NCBI GenBank assembly: GCA_002715465.1
Contig: PAYY01000007.1
Location: 131,047 to 195,046, forward strand
Source: Fidelibacterota bacterium
Lineage (GTDB): Bacteria > Marinisomatota > Marinisomatia > Marinisomatales > S15-B10
Reading direction: 5' to 3'
DNA: 64,000 bases
Shown here: one piece after another, positions 45,478-54,860 of the stretch
How positions within the stretch are numbered: position 1 is the first letter of the stretch
How the letters are laid out: each line of letters opens with the position of its first letter
The notes under the pieces: generated by a model
What the model was told of the DNA's origin: nothing
The model's database searches: none
The model's input: only the letters and a program-made list of their open reading frames with translations
Program-made: the position numbers and the translations under genes

Positions 45478-46645
45478 AGATAGTAAGATTGATAAAAGGA
45501 TAGAGAAATTTACAGTTGGAAAGGATTATGTTCTTGACCAAGAACTAATTAAGTATGATTGTTTAGGGTCCATTGCTCATTGTAAAATGCTTGGAAAGAT
45601 TGATGTTCTTGATAAGAAGGAAGTGAAAAAAATCATTGAAGTTTTAAAGGAACTCATAAAAAAACAAATATTAGAGATCCAACCAGACCAAGAAGATTGC
45701 CATACAGCTATTGAAAATTACTTGACAGAAAAATTGGGTGATATAGGAAAAAAAATTCATACTGCTAGGTCCCGAAATGATCAAATACTTACAGCCCTAA
45801 GGTTGTATTATTTAGACAAGATTGATGATTGCAAAAACTTTTCGGAAGGATTCACTAGTGCTTTAAAAAAACTTAGTCTTCAATATAAGGATATACCTAT
45901 GCCTGGTTATACACATATGAGAAAGGCAATGCCATCATCATTAACGCTATGGTGTCAGGCATTTATTGATTCTGCAGAAGATAATATAAGTTTATTAAAC
46001 GCATCCAAAGTTTTAATTGATCAATCACCTCTTGGAACCGCTGCTGGCTATGGCGTTCCTATGAAATTGGATCGACAATTCACTTCAGACGAACTCGGTT
46101 TTTCCCGAATTCAAACAAATCCTATTTATGCTCAAATCAGCAGAGGGAAATTTGAACTCACATTAATCCACTGTATGGGACAAATTATGTTCGATCTAAA
46201 TAAACTTGCATCAGATTTGATTTTATTCTCTATGCCGGAATTCGGGTTTTTTAATTTACCAGAAGATTTTTGCACTGGCAGTTCTATCATGCCACAAAAG
46301 CAGAATCCTGATGTGTTAGAAATTTTGAGAGGAAAGTATCATAGTGTTAAGTCTTGTGAAATTGAAATTTCTGGACTTATAAGTGATTTAGGCACTGGTT
46401 TTCATAGGGATTTTCAACTTACAAAAGAACCTACAATGAAAGGCATAGAAATAACATTGGATAGCTTAGAAATTGCATCCTTAGTAATAAGGAATCTCTC
46501 TTTAAATACTAGAAGATGTCAAGAAGCTATGACAGATGAAATATATGCAACTGAACGTGCTTATGCTTTGGTTGAAAAGGGTATGCCTTTTCGTGAAGCA
46601 TATAAAACGATAGCAAAAGAATTTTTTAAGGAAAAGAAAAATTAA
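45455..46645 (+). CDS. argH: Argininosuccinate lyase ArgH (short form)
   Basis: ArgH splits argininosuccinate to arginine and fumarate. The family signature [15 protein letters not shown] (Ser276/Ser277 region) and the His154 block [13 protein letters not shown] are present, as is [18 protein letters not shown]. At 396 residues it is shorter than the common 450-470, with a reduced C-terminal domain. Two ATG codons in a row open the frame. It overlaps argG and is followed after 51 bases by hisG, so arg and his genes may share a transcript. Confidence 0.94.
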   Translation: MMKKLWDKDSKIDKRIEKFTVGKDYVLDQELIKYDCLGSIAHCKMLGKIDVLDKKEVKKIIEVLKELIKKQILEIQPDQEDCHTAIENYLTEKLGDIGKKIHTARSRNDQILTALRLYYLDKIDDCKNFSEGFTSALKKLSLQYKDIPMPGYTHMRKAMPSSLTLWCQAFIDSAEDNISLLNASKVLIDQSPLGTAAGYGVPMKLDRQFTSDELGFSRIQTNPIYAQISRGKFELTLIHCMGQIMFDLNKLASDLILFSMPEFGFFNLPEDFCTGSSIMPQKQNPDVLEILRGKYHSVKSCEIEISGLISDLGTGFHRDFQLTKEPTMKGIEITLDSLEIASLVIRNLSLNTRRCQEAMTDEIYATERAYALVEKGMPFREAYKTIAKEFFKEKKN

Positions 46646-46646
46646 A

Positions 46647-46685
46647 ATACAAATAGATTCCTTTGTATCTGGAGTGTTTTGTATT
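46647..46685 (+). repeat. Alternative-pairing repeat between argH and hisG
   Basis: ATACAAA (46647-46653) can pair with TTTGTAT at 46662-46668 or with the second copy within TTTTGTATT (46677-46685). A strong Shine-Dalgarno (AAAGGGAGG) and hisG follow. The two choices could mask or free the ribosome site, or the hairpin may protect or process the mRNA at the arg-his boundary. No U tract follows, so it is not a terminator. Confidence 0.3.
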
Positions 46686-46696
46686 GAAAGGGAGGA

Positions 46697-47572
46697 ATGA
46701 AAAACATATTAAAAATGGGTCTTCCTAAAGGATCTTTACAACAAAGTACCTTTGGACTATTAAAACGTGCGGGGTGGAACTTTGCCGTTTCTGATCGGGG
46801 ATATAAACCTTACTGTGATGATGAGGACATTCAGTCACTCCTAATTCGTGCTCAGGAAATGTCTTTATATGTTGAACAAGGGATTCTTGATACTGGCATT
46901 ACTGGAAGAGATTGGATCCTTGAAAACAATTCAGATGTTATTGAGGTTTGTGAACTTGTTTATGCAAAATCATATATGAAACCTGTACGTTGGGTTCTTG
47001 CGGTGCCGGAGGATTCTCCAATTGAAAAACCTCAAGATTTGGAGGGTAAACATATAAGTACTGAAGTAATTAATATTACTAAGAATTACCTCGACCAATT
47101 TGACGTAAAAGCACACATTGAGTTTTCTTGGGGTGCCACTGAAATTAAAGCTGGTCTTTTAGCTGATGCAATAGTTGAAGTAACTGAAACGGGTGCATCT
47201 TTGAAAGCCAATAAACTTCGTATTGTTGATACTGTAATGGAATCCTCTACTCGACTTATAGCTAATAAAGAAGCGTATAATGATAATTGGAAAAAAAACA
47301 AGATAGATAGTCTAGCATGTTTACTTGAAAGTGCAATAGTAGCAGCATCAAAGGTAGGGCTTAAAATGAATGTTGCTGATGATAATGTTCAAAAAATTAT
47401 TGATTTGCTTCCTTCAATGAAAGCTCCTACAGTAAGTCCTCTTTTTAACGGTTCTGGTGCTGCTTTAGAAGTAGTCGTAGAAGAAGCCGAAGTTCGTAAT
47501 ATTATTCCGAAATTAATTGAATGTGGTGCAACGGATATAATTGAATATCCGTTAAATAAAGTAATTCCATAA
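46697..47572 (+). CDS. hisG: ATP phosphoribosyltransferase HisG (long form)
   Basis: HisG commits ATP and PRPP to histidine synthesis and is inhibited by histidine. At 291 residues it is the long homohexameric form with a C-terminal ACT-like regulatory domain (about 215-291, VEEAEVRNIIPKLIECGATDI), so it does not need HisZ. GLPKGSLQ at the N-terminus, DTGITGRDWI and VEVTETGASLKANKLRIVD are family marks. It opens the his gene cluster; the stop shares a base with hisD. Confidence 0.96.
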   Translation: MKNILKMGLPKGSLQQSTFGLLKRAGWNFAVSDRGYKPYCDDEDIQSLLIRAQEMSLYVEQGILDTGITGRDWILENNSDVIEVCELVYAKSYMKPVRWVLAVPEDSPIEKPQDLEGKHISTEVINITKNYLDQFDVKAHIEFSWGATEIKAGLLADAIVEVTETGASLKANKLRIVDTVMESSTRLIANKEAYNDNWKKNKIDSLACLLESAIVAASKVGLKMNVADDNVQKIIDLLPSMKAPTVSPLFNGSGAALEVVVEEAEVRNIIPKLIECGATDIIEYPLNKVIP

Positions 47573-48846
47573 TGTTATCAATAATTAATTCTGCAGAAGA
47601 ATTAAATAGAAAGCTTCAGCTCCGTTCTAAAAGCAGTTTGCTAGAGAATGCTTTAATTGAAGAGATTGTCTCATCAGTAAAACTGAATGGCGATAAAGCT
47701 ATCAGAACATTTACAGAACGTTTTGATAATATTAGTTTAGGTGAATTTTGTGTTTCTGATAATTTAATTGTGAAAAGCACTAAATCTATTTCCCAAGAAC
47801 TCAATTTTTCTATTAAGAGAGCTATTGAAAACATCCAGAAATTTCATACTAAACAATTACCTTCAGGATTTAGAATTGATCAAATGGATGGTACTCAAGC
47901 TCGTTTTGAATGGCGGTCGATAGATAGAGTAGGATTATATATTCCTGGAGGAAGGTATCCTCTCTTTTCAACATTATTAATGAATGTTATTCCAGCTCAA
48001 GTGGCTGGTGTAAAAGAAATTGCTATATGTTCTCCCCCATGTAAATCAAATACTGTTGATGACACAATATTGGCTGTTTGTTCCATGCTTGGGATTTCAG
48101 AGATTTATTCTATAGGAGGAGCGCAGGCAATAGCTGCTTTAGCTTATGGTACAGATAGTATTCCAGCTGTTGATAAAATTACAGGTCCTGGAAATAATTT
48201 TGTTACTTTGGCAAAAAAACTAGTTAGTTCAGATGTTGATATTGATATGTTAGCGGGTCCAACAGAGCTTGTAGTTTTTGCTGATGATACGGCATTTCCA
48301 GAAAAAATTGCCTTGGATCTTATAGCTCAAGCTGAGCATGATGATGAAGCTTGGCCTGTATTAATTTCTTTAGATGAAAAAATTGTTTTAGAGACAAACA
48401 CTTACATACATAATGCGTTAAAAGAACTCCCAATAGACAATACAGCAAGGACTGCACTGACAAAATCAGGCTTTGCTTATGTAGGGAAATCCCTTGAAGA
48501 ATGCATTTCAATCATTAATCGTATTAGTCCAGAACATCTTTCTTTACAGGTTCGTGATCCAGAAAAATTAATTAAAAGTGTTAAGGCTGCAGCAATTTTT
48601 TTAGGTAATGAAACACCACCAGCATGGGGAGATTATTGGTCAGGGGCTAATCATACACTTCCTACTGGAGGGAGGGCTAGAGTAAGAGGGCCTCTATCTG
48701 TTTATGATTTTTTGGTATCATATAGTGTTGTTCATACTCCTTTTAATACACTTTTAGAAAGCGAAGAAAATGTTATTCGTTTAGCGGAAACAGAAGGTCT
48801 ATTAGCACATGCCCAATCAATAAAAAAAAGAGTAAAAAATGATTGA
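47572..48846 (+). CDS. hisD: Histidinol dehydrogenase HisD
   Basis: HisD makes two NAD-dependent oxidations of histidinol to histidine, with zinc. The 424-residue protein has the family block GLYIPGGRYPLFSTLLMNVIPA, IYSIGGAQAIAALAYGT, DKITGPGNNFVTLAKK and the Zn/catalytic AQAEHDDEAW, with SPEHLSLQV and GANHTLPTGG near the end. The order hisG-hisD-hisC with one- to eight-base overlaps is standard. hisC starts eight bases inside its end. Confidence 0.97.
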   Translation: MLSIINSAEELNRKLQLRSKSSLLENALIEEIVSSVKLNGDKAIRTFTERFDNISLGEFCVSDNLIVKSTKSISQELNFSIKRAIENIQKFHTKQLPSGFRIDQMDGTQARFEWRSIDRVGLYIPGGRYPLFSTLLMNVIPAQVAGVKEIAICSPPCKSNTVDDTILAVCSMLGISEIYSIGGAQAIAALAYGTDSIPAVDKITGPGNNFVTLAKKLVSSDVDIDMLAGPTELVVFADDTAFPEKIALDLIAQAEHDDEAWPVLISLDEKIVLETNTYIHNALKELPIDNTARTALTKSGFAYVGKSLEECISIINRISPEHLSLQVRDPEKLIKSVKAAAIFLGNETPPAWGDYWSGANHTLPTGGRARVRGPLSVYDFLVSYSVVHTPFNTLLESEENVIRLAETEGLLAHAQSIKKRVKND

Positions 48847-49903
48847 ATCCAAAATAAATGGATGGATAAGAAAAGAAATTCTTAATCAATCATTGTATAC
48901 AGTAAATAATCTAAATACTCCTATTAAACTAAATCAAAATGAAAGTCCAATTGATTGGCCCAAAGATATTAAAAAACAATTTTTATTATATTTGCATGAT
49001 TGTGTATGGAACCGCTATCCAGAAATAAATGGTGAGAATCTTCGAAAAAAACTGGCTAGAAAATTCCACTTGTCCAAGAATCAGATAATTATTGGAAAAG
49101 GTTCAAATGAAGTAATCCAAGCTATTACTACAGCCACACTTTCAAGTGGAGATATTGTTTGTCATTTATCTCCAACCTTTGCACTCTATTCATTATTGTC
49201 TCAACACAGAGGTGCAAAAATTATTCAATCAAAATTAGATTATGAATTCAATGTGGTTTTAGATGACTTAATTAATAAATCTGCTATGGCCAAACTCACT
49301 TTTATTGCAAACCCAAATTCTCCTACTGGAAAATTATTACCAATTGAAATAGTTAAAAAAGTAGCAGAACAAACTTCTGGTCTTGTTATTGTAGATGAAG
49401 CTTATATTGATTTTTCTGGAGGAAGTGCTATTCCATTAATTGAACAATTTGAGAATATTATCATTACCCGAACTTTTTCTAAAGCATGGTCTTTAGCATC
49501 TTTTCGGTTGGGATATGGTATAATGCATAATTCCCTTGCATTAGAAATTCAAAAATGTATGCTTCCCTTTAATATAGATAGTCCTTCTGCATTAGCTGGA
49601 CATTTTCTTTTAGATCATATGGATCACATTAAAAAAACAATATCAGCTATAGTTGACGAAAGAGAGAAACTTGCAATTAAATTAAACGCACTTCATGGAG
49701 TAAAAGCATGGTCATCAAGAACAAATTTTTTTATGCTTGAGACTCCACTTTCTCCCTCAGTAACATTTCGTAAACTTGCTGAAAATGGAATTCTTGTAAG
49801 AGATATTTCTTCATACCCCCTCTGTGAGAAAGTAATTCGTGTAACTGTAGGCACAGCCAAGGAGAATAAACGTCTTTACAAAATCATTACTAATTTATTA
49901 TGA
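48839..49903 (+). CDS. hisC: Histidinol-phosphate aminotransferase HisC
   Basis: A PLP-dependent class II aminotransferase of 354 residues that makes histidinol phosphate from imidazole-acetol phosphate. LNQNESP near the N-terminus, GKGSNEVIQAI (phosphate cup), ANPNSPTG, VDEAYIDFSG and the lysine motif TFSKAWSLASFRLGYG are all in place. It overlaps hisD by eight bases, and its TGA overlaps the ATG of the HAD phosphatase gene. Confidence 0.96.
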   Translation: MIESKINGWIRKEILNQSLYTVNNLNTPIKLNQNESPIDWPKDIKKQFLLYLHDCVWNRYPEINGENLRKKLARKFHLSKNQIIIGKGSNEVIQAITTATLSSGDIVCHLSPTFALYSLLSQHRGAKIIQSKLDYEFNVVLDDLINKSAMAKLTFIANPNSPTGKLLPIEIVKKVAEQTSGLVIVDEAYIDFSGGSAIPLIEQFENIIITRTFSKAWSLASFRLGYGIMHNSLALEIQKCMLPFNIDSPSALAGHFLLDHMDHIKKTISAIVDEREKLAIKLNALHGVKAWSSRTNFFMLETPLSPSVTFRKLAENGILVRDISSYPLCEKVIRVTVGTAKENKRLYKIITNLL

Positions 49904-50703
49904 AATACGATGGATATATTTTTGATGTAGATGGTGTTTTAGTTAATACAAACGAATCATTTACATCTGCTGTTTTAGAAGCCGTATCTTATGCAACCTC
50001 CTCCCATAATTTTGGCAAAATGGAATTTGGTCAATTAAAAACAGTGCCTGGATTTAATAATGATTGTTATGTAGCTATTGCGGGTGCTTCTTGGATTAAT
50101 TGGAGACAAGAGATGGATTTTTCTTCCTTTGTTTTAGCAATCGAAGACAACGGTGGTGGAATAAAAGGGCTAAGAAAATTTATCAAAAGATTAAGTCCAG
50201 AATTTGAAGAAATGCTTATTAGACTTTTCCAGGAATCCTATGGAGGTACATTAGCATGTCATCGTTTGTATGGATTTAAACCGGAATTTATTTTGCATGA
50301 AGGGTTTTGGCGTAAAGAAATCCCTCTTGTATCTTTTAATTTGATAAAACCATTCATAACCCAATCTGGTATCTTTACTGGGCGTAATTTCTCTGAAATG
50401 GAACTTGCATTTGAATTATTAGGATGGACTTTGCCAAATAGTGTTGTAGCTGTTTTTGAAACACCTGAGTTAGATAAACCTAACCCCACTAAAATCATTC
50501 ATATTATAGAAAAACTGAATTGTAATTATCCAGTTTATCTTGGTGATACAAGAGATGATTTAGAATTAGTAAAAAATTATCGACTTCAAACAGGGGGGAA
50601 AATGGATTTTTGCCTAATTGAAAGCCATTACAAAATTAATGACTATGATTTGACAATGCCATCAGCAGAATTTATGTTAAACACTATGGAGCAAAAAAAA
50701 TGA
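49900..50703 (+). CDS. HAD-family phosphatase, candidate histidinol-phosphatase
   Basis: A 267-residue haloacid-dehalogenase-fold protein. Motif I is FDVDGVLV with Asp9 and Asp11, motif II TGR (160-162), motif III Lys193 (DKPNP) and motif IV GDTRDD (215-220). It resembles the HAD group TIGR01548, members of which I recall next to or fused with histidine genes. The window has no PHP-type HisK, HisN or bifunctional HisB phosphatase domain, and this gene lies between hisC and hisB with four-base overlaps on both sides. So it is the best candidate for histidinol-phosphate phosphatase. Function is from context. Confidence 0.8.
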   Translation: MKYDGYIFDVDGVLVNTNESFTSAVLEAVSYATSSHNFGKMEFGQLKTVPGFNNDCYVAIAGASWINWRQEMDFSSFVLAIEDNGGGIKGLRKFIKRLSPEFEEMLIRLFQESYGGTLACHRLYGFKPEFILHEGFWRKEIPLVSFNLIKPFITQSGIFTGRNFSEMELAFELLGWTLPNSVVAVFETPELDKPNPTKIIHIIEKLNCNYPVYLGDTRDDLELVKNYRLQTGGKMDFCLIESHYKINDYDLTMPSAEFMLNTMEQKK

Positions 50704-51272
50704 GTACTATTAATCGTAAAACTACTGAATCAAATATTAATATTTCACTTAATATCTATGGCTCCAGAAAAATTAGTATTGATACGGGTATTGGTTTTTT
50801 CGATCATATGCTTACGTTACTAGCATTTTGGGGAAAATGGGATCTAGTACTTTCATGTAAAGGAGATTTGCATGTTGACACTCACCATACAATTGAAGAT
50901 ACTGGACTTGCTCTAGGTCAAGCATTTTATAGTGAGTGGAGGGAATCTATAGGCATTGAAAGAATTAGCTATGCTTTTTGTCCTTTAGATGAGGCACTTA
51001 GTCGAGTAGTGGTTGATATATGCAATAGACCTTTTTTTACTTTTGATGCTATTTTTAATACTGAAAAAGTTGGTGAATTTGATACAGAAATGACAAGCCA
51101 CTTTTTTCGTTCATTTTCTCAAGAAGCTAGAATTACATTACATGTTACATCACTTTATGGGGATAATGCTCATCATATAATTGAAACAATGTTTAAAGGG
51201 CTTGGGCTTTCGTTATTTAGAGGTCTCAAAAAAATAGACAATGATGTTTCATCAACAAAAGGTATGCTTTGA
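50700..51272 (+). CDS. hisB: Imidazoleglycerol-phosphate dehydratase HisB
   Basis: The monofunctional 190-residue form, without the phosphatase domain seen in E. coli HisB. The metal-binding signatures are GIGFFDHMLTLLAFWGK with the first His, DTHHTIEDTGLALGQA, and EMTSHFFRSFSQEARITLH, together with DNAHHIIETMFKG. It makes imidazole-acetol phosphate for HisC. The start overlaps the HAD stop (ATGA), and its TGA overlaps the hisH TTG start. Confidence 0.97.
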   Translation: MSTINRKTTESNINISLNIYGSRKISIDTGIGFFDHMLTLLAFWGKWDLVLSCKGDLHVDTHHTIEDTGLALGQAFYSEWRESIGIERISYAFCPLDEALSRVVVDICNRPFFTFDAIFNTEKVGEFDTEMTSHFFRSFSQEARITLHVTSLYGDNAHHIIETMFKGLGLSLFRGLKKIDNDVSSTKGML

Positions 51273-51865
51273 TAGGGATTGTTGATTACGGTGCGGGTAA
51301 TATTGGTAGTTTAAGCAATGCACTTACTCATCTTCAAATCAAACATGAAATTTCAAGCACACCAAAAAAACTATCGATATGCGATGGAATCATTTTACCA
51401 GGTGTTGGAGCCTTTCAAGCTGCTATTCAAAAATTAGAAAATTGTGATTTAATTCCTTTTCTTAAAGATTGGGCAATAAGTAACAAACCATTTCTTGGTA
51501 TATGTCTTGGTATGCAACTGATGCTTGATTCTAGTGAAGAAGATGGAGAGCATGAAGGTCTTGGTTTAATCAAAGGCAAAGTATCTCCGCTTGTTGATCC
51601 ACCTAGGTCAATCCATATTGGTTGGAACCTAGTAAAACCTGTTCAGTCATTTAGAGCCTTACAAAAGTCGGAATATGCCTACTTTGTACATTCTTTTGCT
51701 TGTTATCCTGAAGATGTAGATATAGTTATTGGTGTTACAACTTATGGTGATCAGTTTACTTCAATGTTCAAAAGAAAAAATATGATTGGTGTCCAATTTC
51801 ACCCAGAAAAATCACAACGGTTTGGTTTAAAACTACTGAAGGAGTTCAGCAATAAACTCATTTAA
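51269..51865 (+). CDS. hisH: Imidazole glycerol phosphate synthase glutaminase HisH
   Basis: HisH gives ammonia to HisF. The 198-residue class I amidotransferase has Cys79 (GICLGMQ) and His178/Glu180 (VQFHPEKSQRFG), and the N-terminal IVDYGAGNIGSL. The start is TTG, overlapping the hisB stop as TTGA; there is no ATG that keeps the conserved N-terminus. Its last codons contain the AGGAG that appears to serve as Shine-Dalgarno for hisA. Confidence 0.96.
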   Translation: MIGIVDYGAGNIGSLSNALTHLQIKHEISSTPKKLSICDGIILPGVGAFQAAIQKLENCDLIPFLKDWAISNKPFLGICLGMQLMLDSSEEDGEHEGLGLIKGKVSPLVDPPRSIHIGWNLVKPVQSFRALQKSEYAYFVHSFACYPEDVDIVIGVTTYGDQFTSMFKRKNMIGVQFHPEKSQRFGLKLLKEFSNKLI

Positions 51866-52565
51866 AATAATTCCTGCTATTGACATCCTCAATTCCCAAT
51901 GTGTCCGTCTAGTAAAAGGAGATTATTCAAAAAAGACTATTTATAATTATAATCCTGCGGATTTAGCAAAAATGTTTCTCGATGAAGGCCTTGATCTAAT
52001 TCACGTTGTAGATTTAGATGGCGCAAAAAATGGGAAGCCATGTAATCTTTCTATTGTTGAAATGATATCATCTACTGGTATAACAGTTGAATTGGGTGGA
52101 GGCCTTAGAACAATCCAACATTTTAGGGAAGCTGATAATGCTGGTGTGACGGATTTTATTATTGGCTCTAATTTAACAGAGGGATCAAATGTGCTGAGAG
52201 AATTTTCTAAGGAATTTTCTGGTAGGATTGTAGCTGGTATAGATGCTCGTCATGGCTTGATGGCAACCCATGGATGGGAGAAAAATACAACCCTTACTAT
52301 TGAAGAAGTTGTGCGCAAAATTGAGATTCTTGGATTCTCACGCATTATTTATACTGATATAAACAAAGATGGTACTCTTGCTGGCCCGAATATGAAACAA
52401 TTGAAAATAATGTGTGAAACAACAGATTTACCTGTTATTGCATCGGGAGGTATATCTAGAGTACAAGATATTCAAATGGTTAAAACTCTTGGCACTGCTG
52501 GCGTAATTATTGGTAGAGCTTTTTATGAAGGTAAGATTACTATTCAGGATATGATATTATGTTGA
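51852..52565 (+). CDS. hisA: ProFAR isomerase HisA with an apparent AUA start
   Basis: HisA isomerises ProFAR to PRFAR. The first ATG in frame (51972) would lose 40 residues including the first strand of the barrel and its catalytic Asp. Reading upstream the frame encodes KIIPAIDI and CVRLVKGDYS, which are core HisA sequence, back to a TGA at 51837. Between that stop and the core no ATG, GTG, TTG or CTG exists. The best start is ATA at 51852, seven bases after AGGAG (51840-51844), giving 237 residues with Asp11 and Asp131 as the catalytic pair. A sequencing error turning ATG to ATA is the alternative. It overlaps the hisH end and the hisF start. Confidence 0.85.
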   Translation: MNSFKIIPAIDILNSQCVRLVKGDYSKKTIYNYNPADLAKMFLDEGLDLIHVVDLDGAKNGKPCNLSIVEMISSTGITVELGGGLRTIQHFREADNAGVTDFIIGSNLTEGSNVLREFSKEFSGRIVAGIDARHGLMATHGWEKNTTLTIEEVVRKIEILGFSRIIYTDINKDGTLAGPNMKQLKIMCETTDLPVIASGGISRVQDIQMVKTLGTAGVIIGRAFYEGKITIQDMILC

Positions 52566-53335
52566 CCCGGCGGATAATCCCTTGTCTTGATGTAAAAGAT
52601 GGTGATGTAGTGAAAGGAGTGAATTTTGAGAACCTGGTTTCAGAAGGAGATCCAGCTGAGTTAGCTGAAAAATACTCCAAAGCTGGTGCTGATGAATTAG
52701 TTTTTCTTGATATTACCGCTACATTGGAATCACGTAAGAATGTAATGAATTTAGTAAAACAAGTTGCTAAGAAAGTCTTTATACCTTTCACAGTGGGAGG
52801 AGGGATACAGTCTATTAGAGATATAGCAGAAATACTTCGAGCTGGTGCTGATAAAGTTGCAATTAATTCTGCCGCACTTAAAAACCCTAATTTATTATAT
52901 GAAAGCGCATTAGTTTTCGGATCTCAATGTATTGTGTTAGCAATTGATGTCAAATTTAACAATAATTTATGGACAGTCTATTCTCACGGAGGTTCTATTG
53001 CTACAAAGAATGAAGCTGTTCAATGGGCCCGTCAAGCAGTTTCTTTAGGTGCTGGGGAAATACTTCTAACAAGTATGGATGCAGATGGTACACAAGATGG
53101 TGTTGATCTTGAAATTACACGTAAAATTAGCCGGGCTGTCAATGTCCCAATTATAGCCTCTGGAGGTATAGGAAGGCTAGAACATTTCAGTCAGGCCATT
53201 GTCCAAGGTGAAGCAGATGCAGTTTTAGCAGCATCTGTTTTTCACAGGTCAATTTTGGCGGTTAATGAAATAAAAATGTATCTTAACTCACAGGACATCC
53301 CTGTACGGTTAACTGGAGACGATAATGAATTATGA
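52559..53335 (+). CDS. hisF: Imidazole glycerol phosphate synthase cyclase HisF
   Basis: HisF closes the imidazole ring from PRFAR and ammonia, releasing AICAR back to purine synthesis. The 258-residue barrel has Asp11 ([10 protein letters not shown]) and Asp130 (LAIDVKF), the two catalytic acids, and the phosphate loops GGGIQS and ASGGIGR. The ATG overlaps the hisA stop by seven bases. AICAR made here feeds the purine pathway, whose genes begin about 42 kb upstream. Confidence 0.97.
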   Translation: MLTRRIIPCLDVKDGDVVKGVNFENLVSEGDPAELAEKYSKAGADELVFLDITATLESRKNVMNLVKQVAKKVFIPFTVGGGIQSIRDIAEILRAGADKVAINSAALKNPNLLYESALVFGSQCIVLAIDVKFNNNLWTVYSHGGSIATKNEAVQWARQAVSLGAGEILLTSMDADGTQDGVDLEITRKISRAVNVPIIASGGIGRLEHFSQAIVQGEADAVLAASVFHRSILAVNEIKMYLNSQDIPVRLTGDDNEL

Positions 53336-53711
53336 TGAAGTAAAAAAGTCCGTGGATTCACTAAACCTCAAGCTAAATGACAATGGCCTAATCCCAACAA
53401 TTATTCAGGATGATATAAATGATCAGGTTCTTATGATGGCATACATGAGCCCTGAAAGCCTATCAATTTCTATAACGGAAAAAAGGACATGTTTTTGGTC
53501 CAGAAGTCGCCAAGTTTTGTGGCGAAAAGGAGATACAAGTGGACATAGACAGCTTATAAAGTCTATTGCTTTAGACTGCGATCATGATACTCTTTTAATT
53601 AGAGTTGAACAAATAGGTGCTGCTTGCCATAATGGAACAAGATCATGTTTTGTAGATATAGGGTCATATAACTTCAATAAAACTAATTTAAATACAACAG
53701 ATAAGCCTTGA
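53325..53711 (+). CDS. hisI: Phosphoribosyl-AMP cyclohydrolase HisI (no HisE domain)
   Basis: HisI opens the adenine ring of PR-AMP. The 128-residue protein has [11 protein letters not shown], the [20 protein letters not shown] metal and substrate region and the Cys-rich ending of the domain ([18 protein letters not shown]). The pyrophosphatase part HisE, often fused behind it, is missing, and no hisE is in this cluster. The start overlaps hisF by 11 bases. It is the last his gene. Confidence 0.96.
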   Translation: MNYDEVKKSVDSLNLKLNDNGLIPTIIQDDINDQVLMMAYMSPESLSISITEKRTCFWSRSRQVLWRKGDTSGHRQLIKSIALDCDHDTLLIRVEQIGAACHNGTRSCFVDIGSYNFNKTNLNTTDKP

Positions 53712-53720
53712 GGATTTAGA

Positions 53721-54824
53721 ATGAAATTTCTTACCATTCTATTGTGTAAAATTTTTGTGACAATCTCTTATTCATTCTGTAAAGATTTGCCTTTACATCT
53801 TATAAAGCTTCCTGAAGGGTTTACAATTGATATCTACGCAAAGGATGTTCCAAATGCTCGTTCTATGGCTACTAGTGATGAGGGAACACTTTTCATCGGA
53901 ACTCGTCGAGGAGGAAAAGTATACGCTGTAAGGGATGAAAATGGTGACAATAAAGGAGAAAAAATATATGAAATAGCTAAAGGTTTAAATATGCCCAATG
54001 GTGTTGCCGTGCTTGATGGAAATCTATACGTTGCTGAGGTTAATAAAATTTTGCTATACGAAAATATAGAACATAATCTTAATAATCCTCCTAACCCTAA
54101 AGTCATTTATAATGGCTATCCTAGAGATCGTCACCATGGTTGGAAGTTTATTCGATTTAGCCCTGATGGACGACTGTATATTCCTGTAGGTGCACCTTGC
54201 AATGTCTGCCATGAGAAGAATAAAATGTATGCGTCAATTACGAGTTTAAAACCTGATGGATCAGATATGAAAATATTTGCACATGGAGTTCGTAATACTG
54301 TAGGCTTCGATTGGCACCCGGACACCCAAGAATTATGGTTTACAGATAATGGACGAGATTGGCTAGGGGATGATTTGCCACCTGATGAGTTGAATAGAGC
54401 GCCAACAGCTGGCTTACACTTTGGTTTCCCCTTCTGCCATGGTGATGGAATTCAGGATCCAGAATTTGGTTCAGGTCGAAATTGTGAAGATTATGTTAGT
54501 CCAGCAAGAAACCTTGGACCACATGTAGCAGCTATTGGGATGCGATTCTATAAGGGTGGTATGTTCCCAAAGAATTATAGAAATCAAATTTTTATAGCTG
54601 AACATGGTTCATGGAATAGAAGTAATCCCCTTGGTTATAGAATTATGTTTGTAGAACTAAAAGGTAATAAAGTAAAATCATATAAAGTGTTTGCTGAGGG
54701 ATGGTTACAGAGAGGTAAACCTTGGGGCCGACCAGTTGATGTATTAATTCTGCCAGATGGGAGTATGCTTATTTCAGATGATCATGCTGGAGTTATTTAT
54801 CGATTAACTTATTTGCAACCATAA
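53721..54824 (+). CDS. Sorbosone/glucose dehydrogenase-like beta-propeller (PQQ family)
   Basis: A 367-residue protein with a signal peptide (about 1-20) and a six-bladed propeller of the soluble aldose/sorbosone dehydrogenase family. Marks are LPEGFTIDIYAKDVPNAR, LFIGTRRGGKVYAV, GLNMPNGVA, HHGWKFIRFSPDGRLYIPVGAPC, GVRNTVGFDWHP and FTDNGRDWLGDDLPPDELN. Family members use PQQ, but many are untested. It starts nine bases after hisI, so it is likely cotranscribed with the his genes, though no link to histidine is evident. Confidence 0.82.
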   Translation: MKFLTILLCKIFVTISYSFCKDLPLHLIKLPEGFTIDIYAKDVPNARSMATSDEGTLFIGTRRGGKVYAVRDENGDNKGEKIYEIAKGLNMPNGVAVLDGNLYVAEVNKILLYENIEHNLNNPPNPKVIYNGYPRDRHHGWKFIRFSPDGRLYIPVGAPCNVCHEKNKMYASITSLKPDGSDMKIFAHGVRNTVGFDWHPDTQELWFTDNGRDWLGDDLPPDELNRAPTAGLHFGFPFCHGDGIQDPEFGSGRNCEDYVSPARNLGPHVAAIGMRFYKGGMFPKNYRNQIFIAEHGSWNRSNPLGYRIMFVELKGNKVKSYKVFAEGWLQRGKPWGRPVDVLILPDGSMLISDDHAGVIYRLTYLQP

Positions 54825-54860
54825 TTTGTTTTGTTAAAAATACAATGATTGAAATAGAAC

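Noticed and set aside
51972..52565. hisA starting at the first ATG (197 residues)
   Set aside because: It would lose the first barrel strand and catalytic Asp, although the upstream frame still encodes conserved HisA sequence.
54181..54234. CxxCH (CNVCH) in the sugar-dehydrogenase-like protein as a haem c site
   Set aside because: GAPCNVC is a common conserved stretch of this propeller family, usually without the following His, so a haem is not supported.
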